Source: Ottelia alismoides (lineage: Eukaryota > Streptophyta > Magnoliopsida > Alismatales > Hydrocharitaceae). From it: a stretch of DNA of 64,000 bases. Under the pieces are notes generated by a model. It did not search any database. It saw only the letters and a program-made list of their open reading frames with translations, and had not been told where the DNA came from. The DNA lies in assembly GCA_037367405.1 (NCBI GenBank), contig JAZKJV010010541.1, positions 248,001 through 312,000 on the forward strand, given 5' to 3'. The translations under genes and the position numbers were made by a program. Positions within the stretch are counted from its first letter, which is position 1, and each line of letters opens with the position of its first letter. Of the stretch, positions 33,076 to 45,310 are shown in pieces.

Positions 33076-35040
33076 TTGCTAGTCCCTTACCAAACACTTA
33101 TTTTAAGAATAAGCGACTAAACGAAAAAAGAATAAGAATAAAGGAAAAATAAAGAACTTAGAAGAATATTGATTTTTTAACTTTTCTTCATAAAATCAAA
33201 GTATGGAGCTCGATCAAACCTTTGGATTATTAGTTTGGTGGATCCTTATGGGGAATATGATCCAAGACTCAATAGCCCTCAAGTTACACAATTCTATGTT
33301 CACGTCGCCTCAATAGTCAGGTCAGAACAAGTCTACATACACGAACTCTTACAACTATGAATATTTACTTGTATTGTGTAAGTGAAATATAACTTACCAC
33401 GCCAGAATTGATAAAGAAAAACCTCCTCTAACAAGGTAACCCTAATTCCCCGGTCTAGCTACTCTTTCCTCAAGGAGCAGGGTATTCCCTTCTAAGTTCA
33501 AGCACAACTAGCTCACGAAGAGGGGGTAATGAAGACAACGGACTATGGTAAGGTAGTCACATATTCTTGGAGCTTGACTAGTGTAGCCAAGTTTCCAGCT
33601 GCAGGATTCCTTGATATAATTCCTTGGAAACACATGCCATGCTTATGAGAATATATTTTATTTTATTTCTTTTTATGTACAATGGTGCAAAATGTACATA
33701 AGTAATTTTTCTTCTTGAGCCAGTAGACTATCTCTCTTTTGAATCTTTATTGCAACCCACAACATCCCATGGTTAAACGTCAGTGCCATATGACTAGATT
33801 GAGACACACTGGCCACTTATTGTGACTGTGAATGTATCCACTCATGTGTTTCCCCAAGTTAAAGGATTTTGCCTTCTCACCTCCTCATCTGTGTTGAGCT
33901 ACGTGTAGAGTGCTTGCCCAAGTTATATCACTGTCTAAAAGGGTCATGCGTGTGTTGTTAAATATTCTACTTAGACCAATCAAGATGACATGTTAACATA
34001 GCCTTATGAACTCAAAGAATTGTGTCAGTTGACCCGAAAAGCCCTAACTCCATTTCCTATAAGGTTCCTCAGAAATTAAGTGGATCAAGGTCTTAATCAA
34101 GCTCCATTCTTTGGTTATATTCAAGACTAGTTTAAACTCGATACCATTATGAAAAATGCACATGCAAATGCAACAAGTATATAACAAATATTTTTTTAAA
34201 GGAAAAATAAAAGAATAATCATTTTAAAAGATTTTTCATAGCATTTTGCCACTTTTTATGGTTTTTAAACATTTGCGAATTTTTAACAGAAAAGAGTTAG
34301 TGGATTAAATGTAATAACAAGGATTGATAAGGATTATGTACATATTTAGAAGGATTTTATACAAGTATAAATACAAGCATTATACAAGTTTTATACAAGA
34401 GGAATTTATTTATAGGTTTTATAAAGAATTTTATGATAGAATTTTACATACAACAAAGAATTTTTTTTACATAAATAGAAGTAATAACAACTTTTATACA
34501 CACGTGGATTTTACAACAAAAATATACATCCCATAATTTATATCCCAAGTGACAAAATTATTTTACAAAAATTTACAAACCTTTTCAAATCATTTAGCAA
34601 AAGATTTTATAAACATTTACAAAATATTTTACATAAGATTTTAATAAAGTTTTACAAATAATTTTCAAACTATTTTACAAAATATTTACAAATCATATTA
34701 CAAACAATTTTACAAACATGTTTTTGCAAACATTTTATTTTCAAAATTTTTATGAATATTTATACAATATACATAATTTTGATACAAAAATAACTTACAA
34801 ATCCTTTTACAAACAAAACATTTTTACAAATAATTGTCTAAAAAAAATTTACCAAAATTTTTACAAGCAGTTTAAAAACAATTTTACAAGAGTTTTTACA
34901 AAATATTTTACAAGACAATTTTTGCAAACAATTTTACAAAAGTTTTTTGCAAATCATTTTTCAAAACACATTTTTTAAAAATAAGTAATAGTTATATTAT
35001 TAAGAAGCAAAAGTACGAGTAATGGATAAAGTATATATAC
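33076..35040 (-). other. Athila 3' non-coding region of element E
   Basis: Homologous to 7584-9137 and 41802-43730. No gene. Its right part (34200-34980) is a field of TTTTACAAA-like words in a 12-20 bp irregular rhythm. Open frames at 34324-34536 and 34718-34978 are low-complexity by-products of these words. Confidence 0.6.
34550..34980. repeat. TTTTACAAA-word repeat field
   Basis: About two dozen occurrences of (T)TTTACAAA or close variants in 430 bp, with no fixed period. The same kind of field lies at the equivalent place in F1 (8880-9000) and F3 (43020-43600). Confidence 0.65.
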
Positions 35041-35535
35041 AATATATACGACACCCCCCATACTTAGCTCGAATTATGTCCTCATAGTGACGAAAGAGAT
35101 AAAAAGGAAGACATAACTCGCGCTTAGTATAGAAAAGAGAAAAGGATTTACACAACAATGACTCAAAGAATGAAAAGAAAATAAGAGAAGTCAGTGATCC
35201 CCCTATACTTAGGATTCTAAGTATAGAACACAATACAAATGGGGAAAACCGAAGAAAAGAATGAACAACTCAACGACTCGAATTTTCTTCCCATATACTT
35301 TGGGTAAGAGATCCCTAAGTATAGAAAAATAATGTCAACAAGTTAAAGGACAAGCAAGAGAACATAAGAAATAATAACTAGAAATAAAAATGTGAAAGAA
35401 AATGAAATGAATGACATCAGTCCCCTATACTTAATGTAAAAGATCCCTAAGTATAAGTAACAACAGAAGTGATGTAATAGAATGAAAATGGAAAACTGTA
35501 AATCATTCACCTATCCTATACTTAGGATAGAGATA
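35040..35535 (-). repeat. PPT-like stem-loop array of element E
   Basis: Successive units near 35195, 35290, 35425 and 35515 each have CC(C)TATACTT(A/T)GG followed closely by the inverted arm (C)CCTAAGTATA. On the minus strand each unit ends in a PPT-like TATAGGGG. A preceding CCCCCCATACTTAGC is at 35047. A (CA)n microsatellite follows at 35549-35571. Confidence 0.7.
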
Positions 35536-35699
35536 TCCTAAAAATAACACACATACACACACACACACAGAAAAGAGGTGAATGATGAAAACATGAGAAG
35601 AAAGAATAAAATGAAAAGAATATATACAAAAGAATATCAACTCATGTATCAGATGCAGAAGATATCAAAGGATTCTTATCTGATACCAAATGGATGGAG

Positions 35700-36900
35700 T
35701 CTACCACGTACATGAATGTATCATGATCTAGTTATGGCTTCAGCAACTGTCCATTCACAATAAATGGGTGTGCGTCAGATGACAACCAAAATATGACAAT
35801 ACTACCATTGTCACGTGTAACTCTAACAATGAACAATCCTGACCATTTCCTTTTAAGATTGTTGGGGAATAACTTCAATTTCACGTCAAATAAACAAACA
35901 CTTGATTTTCTCCTTATACATGAGTGAATTATCGTAGGTGAAATCTTGAAATTCCTGCAATCTGGTAAAATCAACTTTCCTACTCTTGTCTGCTTTCTCA
36001 TAGTCCAAATTGCGTACATGGAGTGCCCATAAAGATTTATGAATTAACTCAACCGATAAGTGGCAAGGATTTCCATAAACCATCATAAAGGGAGACATGC
36101 CCAATGGAGACTTATACGCCATCTAATAAACCGATATAACTGAGTCTACCATATGGGTCCAATTGTTCCAACATGGAAATAAAAGTTTCTAAAGTACTGT
36201 ATTGTTCTCTCTATTTGAAATCTCAACCAAGCCGTTAGTCTGCGTGTGGTAAGGAGATGCCACTCTATGCTCAATGACGAACTCCTTCACAATCTTTCAG
36301 ACTTCTTAGTTAATGAAATGGCTTCACCAATATGAAATTAGTATATTGGGGATCCTAAACTACACAATAATGTTGTCCTAAAGAAAGGAACAAATCATAC
36401 GACTATTAGCAGCTCGGGTGGGCCTCCTCCAAACAACTAAAATAATCCACGGGAAGTAGGATGGACTGAAATCCCTGACTGATAGGAAATGGGCCCATGA
36501 AGTCTATTCCTCAAGCATCAAAACTATTTGAAATATGAATATATCTCAGAGGCATGGTATCTTTGGAACCGAATGGTTCCTCCCATTTTCTGACAATCAA
36601 TACAACCTCGAACATAATCTGCAGCATCCCTAAACAGAGTTGGTTGCCATAGGCTGCATTGTAAAACCTTTGCCACCATGCACTTCCTCGAATGATGCCC
36701 ACCCGACTCTAATCTATCACAATGCTCAAGCACATGGGTGTATTCCTCGTGAGGAATGCACTTTCTCCAGATACAATCTCCACCCTCACAAAACAGGTAC
36801 GGATCCTACCACCAATATAAATGAATCTCTGACAAGAATCTGCCTATCTTGGGCTTCAGGAAATATTATGGAACTTTCTTAGAGACGATAGTTCACAACA
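35700..36900 (-). pseudogene. Athila integrase remnant of element E
   Basis: Minus strand, right to left. HHCC zinc finger at 36733-36560: GGHHSRKCMVAKVLQC, PTLFRDAADYVRGCIDCQKM. Core start GIDFMGPFP at about 36512-36486. The second catalytic block SDGG is decayed (near 36350, ISYW-stop-SHF). The clear run MAYKSPLGMSPFMMVYGNPC at about 36122-36063 leads into HLSVELIHKSLWALHVRNLD and KVDFTRLQEFQDFTYD (to 35930), the usual Athila C-terminal part. Stops and frameshifts abound. It belongs to the same polyprotein as the RT at 37450-38039. Confidence 0.85.
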
Positions 36901-36949
36901 TAATCGTACCATGGGAGTGAGACAACATAAAAAATAGCCTCATCTAGAA

Positions 36950-37480
36950 AGGTCTTTGAAATTGGAAGTATTATCTGCTTAGAGGATTATGCATCTGTGA
37001 AACAAGAAAGGTGATCTGCCACAACATTTTTCACTCCAGATTTATCTCTAAATCAAACTCCTGGAGAAGAAGGATCCATCTGATATGGCGTGGTTTGGCA
37101 TCCTTCTTTACCTGTAAGAATCATATGACAATGTGATCCATGTATACAATGACATGTGAACAAAGTTGGTATGAACGGAACTTCTCTAAAGCGAACACCA
37201 ATGCTAACATCTCCTTCTATGTAACTGTTTAGTTGCGATGTGCTTCATCCTGAGTCTTGCTAGCATAGCATAAAGAAAATGGTATCCTATCCCTTCTCTG
37301 CCTTGAAACAGCTCCAACTTCATAGTTTGATGCGCCCGTGATGATCTCAAAGGGGAGAGATCAATAGGTGGCTGAAGGACAAGAGCTATAGTAACCATGT
37401 CTTTCATCTCGTGAAATGCAAGGAGGACTTTCTCATCAACTATAAACTGACTCTCCTTCCACAGAAGCTCAGTCGAAGTC
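36950..37480 (-). pseudogene. Athila RNase H remnant of element E
   Basis: The C-terminal wording FRDKSGVKNVVADHLS (about 37055-37005, minus) is the end of the Athila RNase H. The frame further right (37407-37204) covers MKDMVTIALVLQPPIDLSPL and the start of the domain. Stops and frame changes are present. It lies between RT and integrase, as expected. Confidence 0.75.
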
Positions 37481-38039
37481 CTGGTGATCTTGTTGAAGTC
37501 GTTATGAATCGCCTATAAAATCCAACGTGAAGAAGGAACAACCTTAACTGTTTCAAATTCTATAGCAGCTTTAGCTTGGAGATCCCACCGATCTTAGCCG
37601 AGTCAACCTCCGTACCATGATTGGAGATGATGTGGCCCAATAAAATTCCATTAGTCACCATAAAGTGACTCTTCTCCCATGAGTGCATTAAATTCACCTT
37701 ATAACAATGCTGAAGTACTCAATCTAAAGTATTAAAACATGAGCCAAAACTATACCTATAGACTGAGAAATCATCCATGAAGATCTCTAGAAAACAACAT
37801 ACCATGTCAAATGTAGCCGGGGCATTACACAATTCAAAGGGCATCTGTCTAAAGGCGTAGGTTCCAAACGAACAAGTAAAAGTGGTTTTCTCCTAATCCT
37901 CATGAGCGATTGCGATAAGGTTATATCCCATGTACCCATTCAAGAAACATAAGAACTCCTTCCCTACCAACCTCTCAATAATCTAATCAATAAAAGGCAG
38001 TGGAAAGTGATCTTTCTTGGTAACTGAGTTCAGGCGTCG
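37450..38039 (-). pseudogene. Athila reverse transcriptase remnant of element E (C-terminal portion)
   Basis: Minus strand from 38039: YRRLNSVTKKDHFPLPFID, ERLVGKEFLCFLNGYMGYN, EKTTFTCSFGTYAFRQMPF, LCNAPATF, then EIFMDDFSVY at about 37785-37757, where the catalytic FMDD of Athila-type RT is kept. SHFMVTNGILLGHIISNHGTE follows near 37660-37600. The gene is cut at 38039/38045 by element F3; the preceding residues (WRVCVNY) are found at 52966-52937. Several stops make it inactive. Confidence 0.85.
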
Positions 38040-38044
38040 GTAAT
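38040..38044. repeat. Target duplication GTAAT of F3, left
   Basis: Identical to 52932-52936. It falls between the two halves of the RT of element E, inside codons for Asn-Tyr. Confidence 0.8.
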
Positions 38045-41000
38045 TATTAAATGATATTTTGTGAGGTTCTAATGTAGTATGCACAAGGCGAGAACTACAC
38101 TATCGTTGAAGCAACCGCTCACGAAATCCCGATTCAACCAAAAATTAACCCACAAACAAATATAGCAGTGTAAAGCAAAAAACATGGAGTTAAAATTTAT
38201 TATAACTCTACAAAATGTGTATACTGTGTAAGCATGTAGAGTATCGAATACAGGGAGCGAACGATAGACTCAGCAATAATGCTCAAAATTTGTTCCTCTT
38301 CTTGTCTTTTTATTCTCTTTTTGTGTGGGTTTCAATTTTTATATTTTTATGGACTTTAACGAATTTTTTATGTTTTAATTTTATAAATTTTCTTTTCTTT
38401 TTATATTTCATTATATTTAATTTCTTTTCTTTTAATAGATATATTATAGGCTTATATAGAACTATATACATATATATACTACAAGGTAATATCATTATAA
38501 ATACTTCTAAAAATTAATCAAAATACATGAAATATAATGTTTTTGGGTTTTATATAATTTTCTATTATTTTTGTGATTTTTCAAGCAATTTTACTATTTT
38601 TTTGGTATTTTTAAAATCATAAATATCTTAAAACATGGATTAACTAAATAGGTTGAACTTATTTGAAGGCTAAAAATAACAAAAAGTATCAAAAATTCTT
38701 CAAATCAAGTAATACATAAATAATGATATAGAGAAAATTTAGGGACAAAAGTACATAATTTTTACTATTTTTTACTGGATTTTAAAGCTATTTAATTTTT
38801 AGTCTTTTTCTTTTTCTAATTCTAGGGATTTTTGGTCTTGAGTAAATATAGGTAATAATAAGCAAACTATATATTTTTGTGATTTTGAAAGGCATTTTGA
38901 TATTTTTTGGCATTATTATAATTAGACAGGGACAAAATAGGCTCCTTTTAATTTTTAATATATAGGCAATGTGCATATTATGCATAATAAAATTCATGGC
39001 ATGAAAGAAAAAACATCTAGGTACACTACCCTAGTTTTGCATAATTTTTGGAGTGCAAATGATATTTTCAATAAATGGAAAACATGTATAAAAATATATG
39101 AACTAGAAAGGGCATATTTGTAATTAAAATATAAGGTGAGGGTAAATGTCTAAATTTCCCAAAAATATACAGCTAATATTTAAACTTTATTAATAATATA
39201 CAATTTACAAAAATCACCAGGACATATGTGCAAAATGCCCAGCTTACGTGGGACGACACTTGAGCGGAGCTCGACTGGACCCAAATGCGAAATCAATAAA
39301 CTTCAACGGTGTCAGTGCAATATTTACACATTTATTTATACTACAAAATTATTTATAGAACTAATACAAAATAAAAAAATGTTGGGTGGATGTGTAATTT
39401 ACCCCCAATCTTAGCGCTCCATGGACGGTTGGATGATCATCACTTGAGCGATGAACGACCATGTTGGGTGGATATCGCTTCGTTGATGGACGATGAAGAT
39501 CATATCAAAGGCTCGATCCTATGACGGATGTGTCTCCCCATCGGACGATGGTTGTAAAATCTGGAGCAAGGGCTCCATCGGGCGGTTCTGCATCATTCCC
39601 CAAGAACAGGGAAGAATACAGGCATGTTCTTCTTTGTTTTGTTTCTTCCTCTTGATTTAGAGACTCCCTCTCGATGATATGGTGCTCTTCATGATCATGC
39701 TGATGATCCGCATCGAGTGGGGCCTTCAGATGAGCCCAGAACCCAACAATGGGGTCTTGGTGAGTCGATAAAACTCAAAGTGCCTGGAGGCTTAACCTGG
39801 AGTCGAATACGACTCAAGTAGCCCTTATTCCATCGGGACCAGCATGGTTAGAAAAAGGGAGCTCGGGCGGAGGTCCTCCATCTATTATTTGGTTGAATAT
39901 TTAAAGGTGGAGGTGAGGTGGCGACGCTCCAGTGAGGAGCGGAGGATGGGCATCGATTCGCTACTTGGGAGTGATCATTGTGTTTTGAAGTGTTGGGAAG
40001 ATGTAGAAATCGAAGGGGGAGGTGCTGCGGTGGATGTGGAGGCGAAACAAGGAGGGCACAAGTGTGTAATAGAGGCCGGAGCTCTAGAGCTCCGTCGAGA
40101 TTAGATGAACCTAAACTAATCTACACTACTAATTAGATGCTAAACAAAATGCATAAAACAGAAACTAGCATATAAATCTACCTAGAAGTGTAAAATTGCA
40201 TAGCACTTACTTGATGGTGGATTAGGGATCAGGACGGGCTTGAGCTTCGTGGGTACAACTCTCTTCCTTCGTCAGCCGCTCCGAGCCTCAGAGGTACACC
40301 ACTTGTCACCTAGTGATGCATGGCCGAGGATGAAGGTATTTATGACATTGAAAATGGACTAAAAGGGGGAGGAAAGTAGTTGGATTTTATATATAGACAA
40401 GTTTTTAGGTGATTTTTGATCGATATTATTGAGAGGCTCGATGAAGAGCAGAGGAATGTAACGAGTGCGAGTGGATCACCATCGTGATGTGAAAAATATT
40501 CATGAAGGTCTCGAGCCATTTCATTGATCATATCGACATGGTGGAGGCAGAGTAATGGGGTACGCATGAGGTTCTGACACGTTGTAGAGAGGAGATAAGA
40601 CAATTGACCCGAGGTCAACAGTCCTCGCAACGTGTTTGGTCCACGTAGGACCAAGTCACGAAAAATGGCGACCTTTATTCAAAAATAAATGAGATAATAA
40701 TAGTAAATGATTTATTTTGCAAAAAACAAAAAACATGAAAAATGTTTATTATTTTTCGTACTATTTCGTTATGAATTTTATTTTATTTTACATAAATATT
40801 TATTAGGTATTATTATTTTAATACTATTATTCTTGTATTTCTTTATATTTATTTTCAGCATTTGATTTATTTCATGTTAAATAAATAAATAAATAATTAT
40901 GGTGATTATTATTTTATTTTTTAGAGTATATTATATTGTATATTTACATATTTTTTAATTATTTTTGTCTTTTGATTTCTTGTATTAAATAAATAGGTAT

Positions 41001-41789
41001 ATGCTATAGATAGGTATATTTTATCTATGTATCTGTGTATATTATTTTATTATTTATTTTTATTATTTTATTTTTATTTATTGATGTATTTATATTATAT
41101 ACAATATATACACACACTTAAGAATATAAGAATGACTTAAATGTAATAAATGAATATATTTTGTAAAAATATACACATATAGTGTACTATAGGGGTCAAA
41201 ACCTATCTTTCACATTTTAACTCTGATTTTGAATGGAACTAACTTCATTAAATTTCTTATTAGAAACTATATACTTTTAATGGTGAGTATGGTTAATTTA
41301 GAGTTTTTATTGAGAAGATATGGGTCTTAGAAGTTTGGGTTTTATCTTTTTATTCAGAGTATATAATGTACACTGTATATTATTTTTTTGTGAAATCAAT
41401 TTTGTAATTTTTTTGTATACAAAGTTTCTTTATTTTATGAATAAATAATAAAGATCAAAATAGGTCCAAAAATGTAATATTGAATAATATTAAATAAGGG
41501 TTTTATTATTGTTTTTGGCCCTTATCTCCCCCTACTTTATTCCTTGTTGTCCCGGTCATCAAGATGCCTAGGTCTCAGAGTTTAGGGTCATAAAATTCCT
41601 TTGGAATTTTATTCTTATTCTTTTCTTTTCTATATTCTATAAATTTGTCATTAAAAACTATATTTCATATACAATAAATGGAATAAGTTATAAATGTTAA
41701 TTTTACAAAGTCATGCTATTTACATGCATTTAGCAAGGGTTTTAAAGGCCAAAATGATAGAATAAAGGTGATGAAATGGAGATTCATCA
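38045..41789 (-). repeat. 3' LTR of F3
   Basis: The left end TATTAAATGATATT corresponds to TGATAACTGGGATT of the 5' LTR; the right end is GATTCATCA before the PPT. The middle part (39420-40130) is GC-richer; about 790 bp of it (roughly 39875-40660) are missing from the 5' LTR. The frame 39844-40104 lies mostly in that block and has no recognisable family. The TATCTCCCCCTACTTTATTC block is at 41523-41542. Confidence 0.8.
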
Positions 41790-41802
41790 CCCCCTATACT
41801 TG
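41790..41802 (-). other. Polypurine tract of F3
   Basis: CCCCTATACTTGC on plus, directly next to the 3' LTR; purine-rich on minus. Confidence 0.7.
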
Positions 41803-43714
41803 CCTTTACTAGTCCTTAGCAAACACTTATGCAAAAAGTGCATGAAATAAAAATAAAGAAAAGAAAAAGAAAGAACTTGGATTGATTTTAATTTTCAAAC
41901 TTGTCCTCATAAAATCAAAGTTTGGAGCTTAAGTCAGACCTTTGGATTTTAGGTGTGGTCGAAACGTTATCCTGAAACAGATTTGAAACACAATAGCCTT
42001 CGAGAATCACAAAAGTATGCTCAAGCCTTCTCAATATCCAATTCAGAATAGGTCAACTCATATGAAAATCCTTATGACTATGAATCTATCTTGGATAGTG
42101 TGTGTGATAAATCGCTCTTCTCAACTGAAGCAGTAAAAGTCAGTCTTCTCCAGCATGGTGACCCTAGTTCCCCCAAAGAACAACTCTTTCCTCAATAATC
42201 GAGGCATTCCTTTCTAAGTTCAAGTACAACCAACTCAAGAAGAGGAGGTGGACAGAAGAATGGATGGTAGCCAATGTAGTTACCTATCCTAGGATGCTTG
42301 ACCAGTGTAGCCAAGTCATCCGGCTGTAGGCTCACAAATCTAACTTTGAATCACAAGATTGCTTATTGACTATACAAATATATATACCCTGGCAAGCATT
42401 TTATTTTCAATCAGGCATGTCTATTTTTTGGAGATTTTTTATTTGTCCATCATTTTTTTGAATAATATATTCATTAGCATTTATATATGGACCTTTTCTT
42501 CTTGAGCCAGTAGACTGTCCCTCTTTTGAACTTTATTGCAACCCACAACTTATGTATTTCGACCTCATCGCCATTGGATTGAGTTTAGGTATAATGGCCA
42601 CAGATGTGTAACTTCCGATGTTTTCATTGGCTTGTCTCTCATGTCGGCAAGTCCAACCCTATAATACTTCAATTGAGGTGAACCAAGTGAGTGCAGGTGT
42701 GCAAGCTAGGTCATTATCTACAAGTATCATGTGTGTGCTCTGAGATATTCTACTTAAGCAGTCAAGACGACACTGAACTAAGTCTCATGATCCCAAAGAA
42801 TCAAGTTTAGTAGACTTGAAGTGCCTCAATTCCAGTTCCTATAAGGTTCTTGTGATTAAGTAAATTTAAGGTCCAACCAAGCTCCAATCTTGAGATTTTA
42901 CTTAGACTTGTTCAATTATCAATCTGAATATGAAAAATGGAAATACAATGTACAATGCAAAAAATATTTTTGTGATACAATTTTCTAATTTCGAATTTTT
43001 ATGGATTTTTTAAATAGGTTTTGCAATTTTTTATGCAATTGTTCAAAATAATTTTTGCAAATGTATTTTTTTTATTTTTCATAATAAAAAGACTTCTAGA
43101 ACAAAAAGCGAGTATGTGCAGATATTTACACGGGCGTGCATCTATTATTTACAAGAATTGAGGTTTAAAGGATTTACAAGAGATGTGTTAGTTATTTATA
43201 CACACACAGTTGGTGAAAAATGTTCATTTATTTGGATAATGTATATATTCCTCAATCTTATTTGATAATAATTTTACAAAAAAAATTGAAATCTATAGTT
43301 CAAAATAATTTTGCAAATAATTTTTTCAAACAATTGAAAACTATTTTGTAAAGATTTTTCAAAAAATATATAGAGATTTTTCAAATATTTTTGTAACCAC
43401 TTTCAAAACCATTTGAAAATAGGTTTTTAAAACAATTGTATCTTACACAAAGCAAAGAAATTTTACAAAAAATTAATTTTACAAAGGAAAACATTTTGCA
43501 AAATATTTTTCAAACAGTTTTCAGAAGATTTTTCAAATAGATTTCTCAAATATTTCTCAAACATTTTGCAAAACATTTTGATTTATTAATCAATACATAC
43601 AAAAAGAACTTGAGGAATAATATACATCTTTTTATTAATTGAATAAATTGTATTTTAGCCATATTACTCAAAAATATGGAAGTATGAGTTATGGCTAAAA
43701 TATATAGAAAGTAT
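41803..43714 (-). other. Athila 3' non-coding region of F3
   Basis: Homologous to 7584-9137 and 33076-35040 and without a gene. It includes the CTTGAGCCAGTAGACTGTCCC-type block near 42500 and TTTTACAAA/TTTTCAAA words at 43020-43600. Confidence 0.6.
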
Positions 43715-44210
43715 ACGCGACCACCTATAATTAGCTTGAGTTATGTCCTCATAGATCGAAAAGAAAAAGAAAAGACATAACTCATACTAAGTAAAAAGGA
43801 GCCTATACTACAATGACCAAAGAATAATGAATGATAAATTAATGAATACGAAGTCGACCATCCTCCCTATACTTAGGATCAAATAATCCTAAGTATTGTA
43901 GATTGTATCTATATGCAGGGAGGGTCGAAGGGGGGAATACATAGATCACAACTCAGTCTGTCTCTCCTTGTACTTAGGGTAAGATATCCCTAAGTATAGC
44001 AGAGAAAATCAACAAGAGAGGAGACAAGCGTAGCGATCAATAAAAAGCAACTGATAGAAAGAAAAAAAATACATTGGGCGAATGTACACATCACTCCCCC
44101 TATACTTTGGGTAAAACAAACCTAAGTATATGCAACAACAAGATTGGTGAAACAAAACGAAGAAAGAACAACATAATAGGTGCATCCCCCCATACATAGG
44201 ACAAAGTATG
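43715..44210 (-). repeat. PPT-like stem-loop array of F3
   Basis: Units include TACTTAGGAT (43870-43879) with ATCCTAAGTA (43886-43895), GTACTTAGGG with CCCTAAGTATAG near 43970-44000, TATACTTTGGG with CCTAAGTATA near 44100-44130, and a final CCCCCCATACATAGG near 44184. The set matches 13305-13700 and 35040-35535. Confidence 0.7.
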
Positions 44211-44459
44211 TGTTCAGTATTTACATAGATATGGAAAATGATCCAGGGTACACATGACATATGGAAGAAAGAAGAAATGGAAATACAAAAGATATATATA
44301 CAAGTAGTAAAGAATGGTGAAGTGCAAGGCAATATCTGATAGTCAAATACCCTACTCTCGTTGTCATATCCCTGTGAGAACGGTGGCGCAATAAAAAAGA
44401 CAAAGACACCCTAATATGCACTCAAGTGGGTGTCTGTTGCTGGGAAAAACAAATCGAAA

Positions 44460-45305
44460 ACTAAGCCAGGATCTGGTAGAGGGAAGTAGAACATCGACTC
44501 ATAAGAACAAAGTGAAATATCAAAGCCAATATCGTAAGATATGGAGGAGGAAGGATTAGTACAGATTCCTCCATTTCACTCATAGTCTCAAGAAGATATG
44601 AAATGTGAAGAGTAGGAGACTCTCTATGCAGCTCTATATCCGGTGGAAATAAGGTCGAAAGATCAAGAACACACCAAATATCATAATACACGGCTCATCC
44701 TTGCGAGGGTCATCAAGGTGAGTAGACTCAGAATGGTCAAAGGTCTCAGAAAAATCAAAAGACTCAGTCTCGTGATCCACCAAATCGGATACACAACCAG
44801 AGATGAGATCGAGTCTACAAATCAGAAGACCTAGCTTCATGGTCCACCAGATTGAAGACACCAGAAGTGAAACCGAGTACCTACAAAATGATGCATCCTC
44901 CCATATATAACCCTCGGGGAGTGATACATACTAAGTAATGAATAATCAGAATAAAACCCATCCTTGTAAGGGTCGTCATGGAGAGCATACTCAAAAGATT
45001 CAGATCCATCAAACGGATCAGTAGAAGCAATCTCGGTAGGAAACAAATCAACTACCGAATAGAAGAGACTGAAAGACATATAAGATGTTGCAGTCTCTCA
45101 CAGATAGCCCTCGCAAAGTGTTGTGAACAAGGCAGGGAATGATCAGAAGAATGCAACTCATCCTTGCGAGGACCGTCAAGGAAAGAAGACTCAAAGGATT
45201 CCAAACAGCTAGCATAAGCAGTCTCATGCTCTGGAAGATCGGATACAGAATCAAAGAGTGAGACTGAAATCTCATATCAGATGACTCAGTTGTGTGCTCC
45301 ACCAA
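44460..45305 (-). pseudogene. Acidic tandem-repeat coding remnant in F3
   Basis: On the minus strand three to four copies of an acidic segment of about 60-85 codons can be read, each with a (D/G)(D/G)P(R/Y)KD(E/G) signature: LDGPRKDELHSSDHS near 45180-45140, HDDPYKDGFYSDYS near 44985-44940 and LDDPRKDEPC near 44720-44690. Each is preceded by an SxSF(D/E)-rich stretch such as HETESFDFSETFDHSES. Frameshifts separate the units, and a further partial unit (EHTTESSDM) lies next to the copia insertion at 45306. I do not recognise the family. It could be a relic of a Gag-linked, spacer or env-position protein of Athila-like elements. Confidence 0.5.
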
Positions 45306-45310
45306 GATGG
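45306..45310. repeat. Target duplication GATGG, left
   Basis: Matches 47901-47905 exactly. Confidence 0.88.

Noticed and set aside
34324..34978. Open frames of Phe/Tyr/Lys/Asn-rich proteins
   Set aside because: Produced by TTTTACAAA-type words in a non-coding part of the Athila element.
35040..35535. Regularly spaced repeats that might suggest a CRISPR-like array
   Set aside because: Units are hairpin plus PPT-like words with variable spacing inside a plant retrotransposon; there are no uniform direct repeats or spacers.
39844..40104. 86-codon frame in the 3' LTR of F3
   Set aside because: Largely absent from the 5' LTR of the same element and no family recognised; not evidence of a captured gene.
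44009..44421. 107-codon and overlapping minus frames
   Set aside because: They overlap the end of the stem-loop array, are Cys/Phe-rich without motif, and have no counterpart in E or F1.
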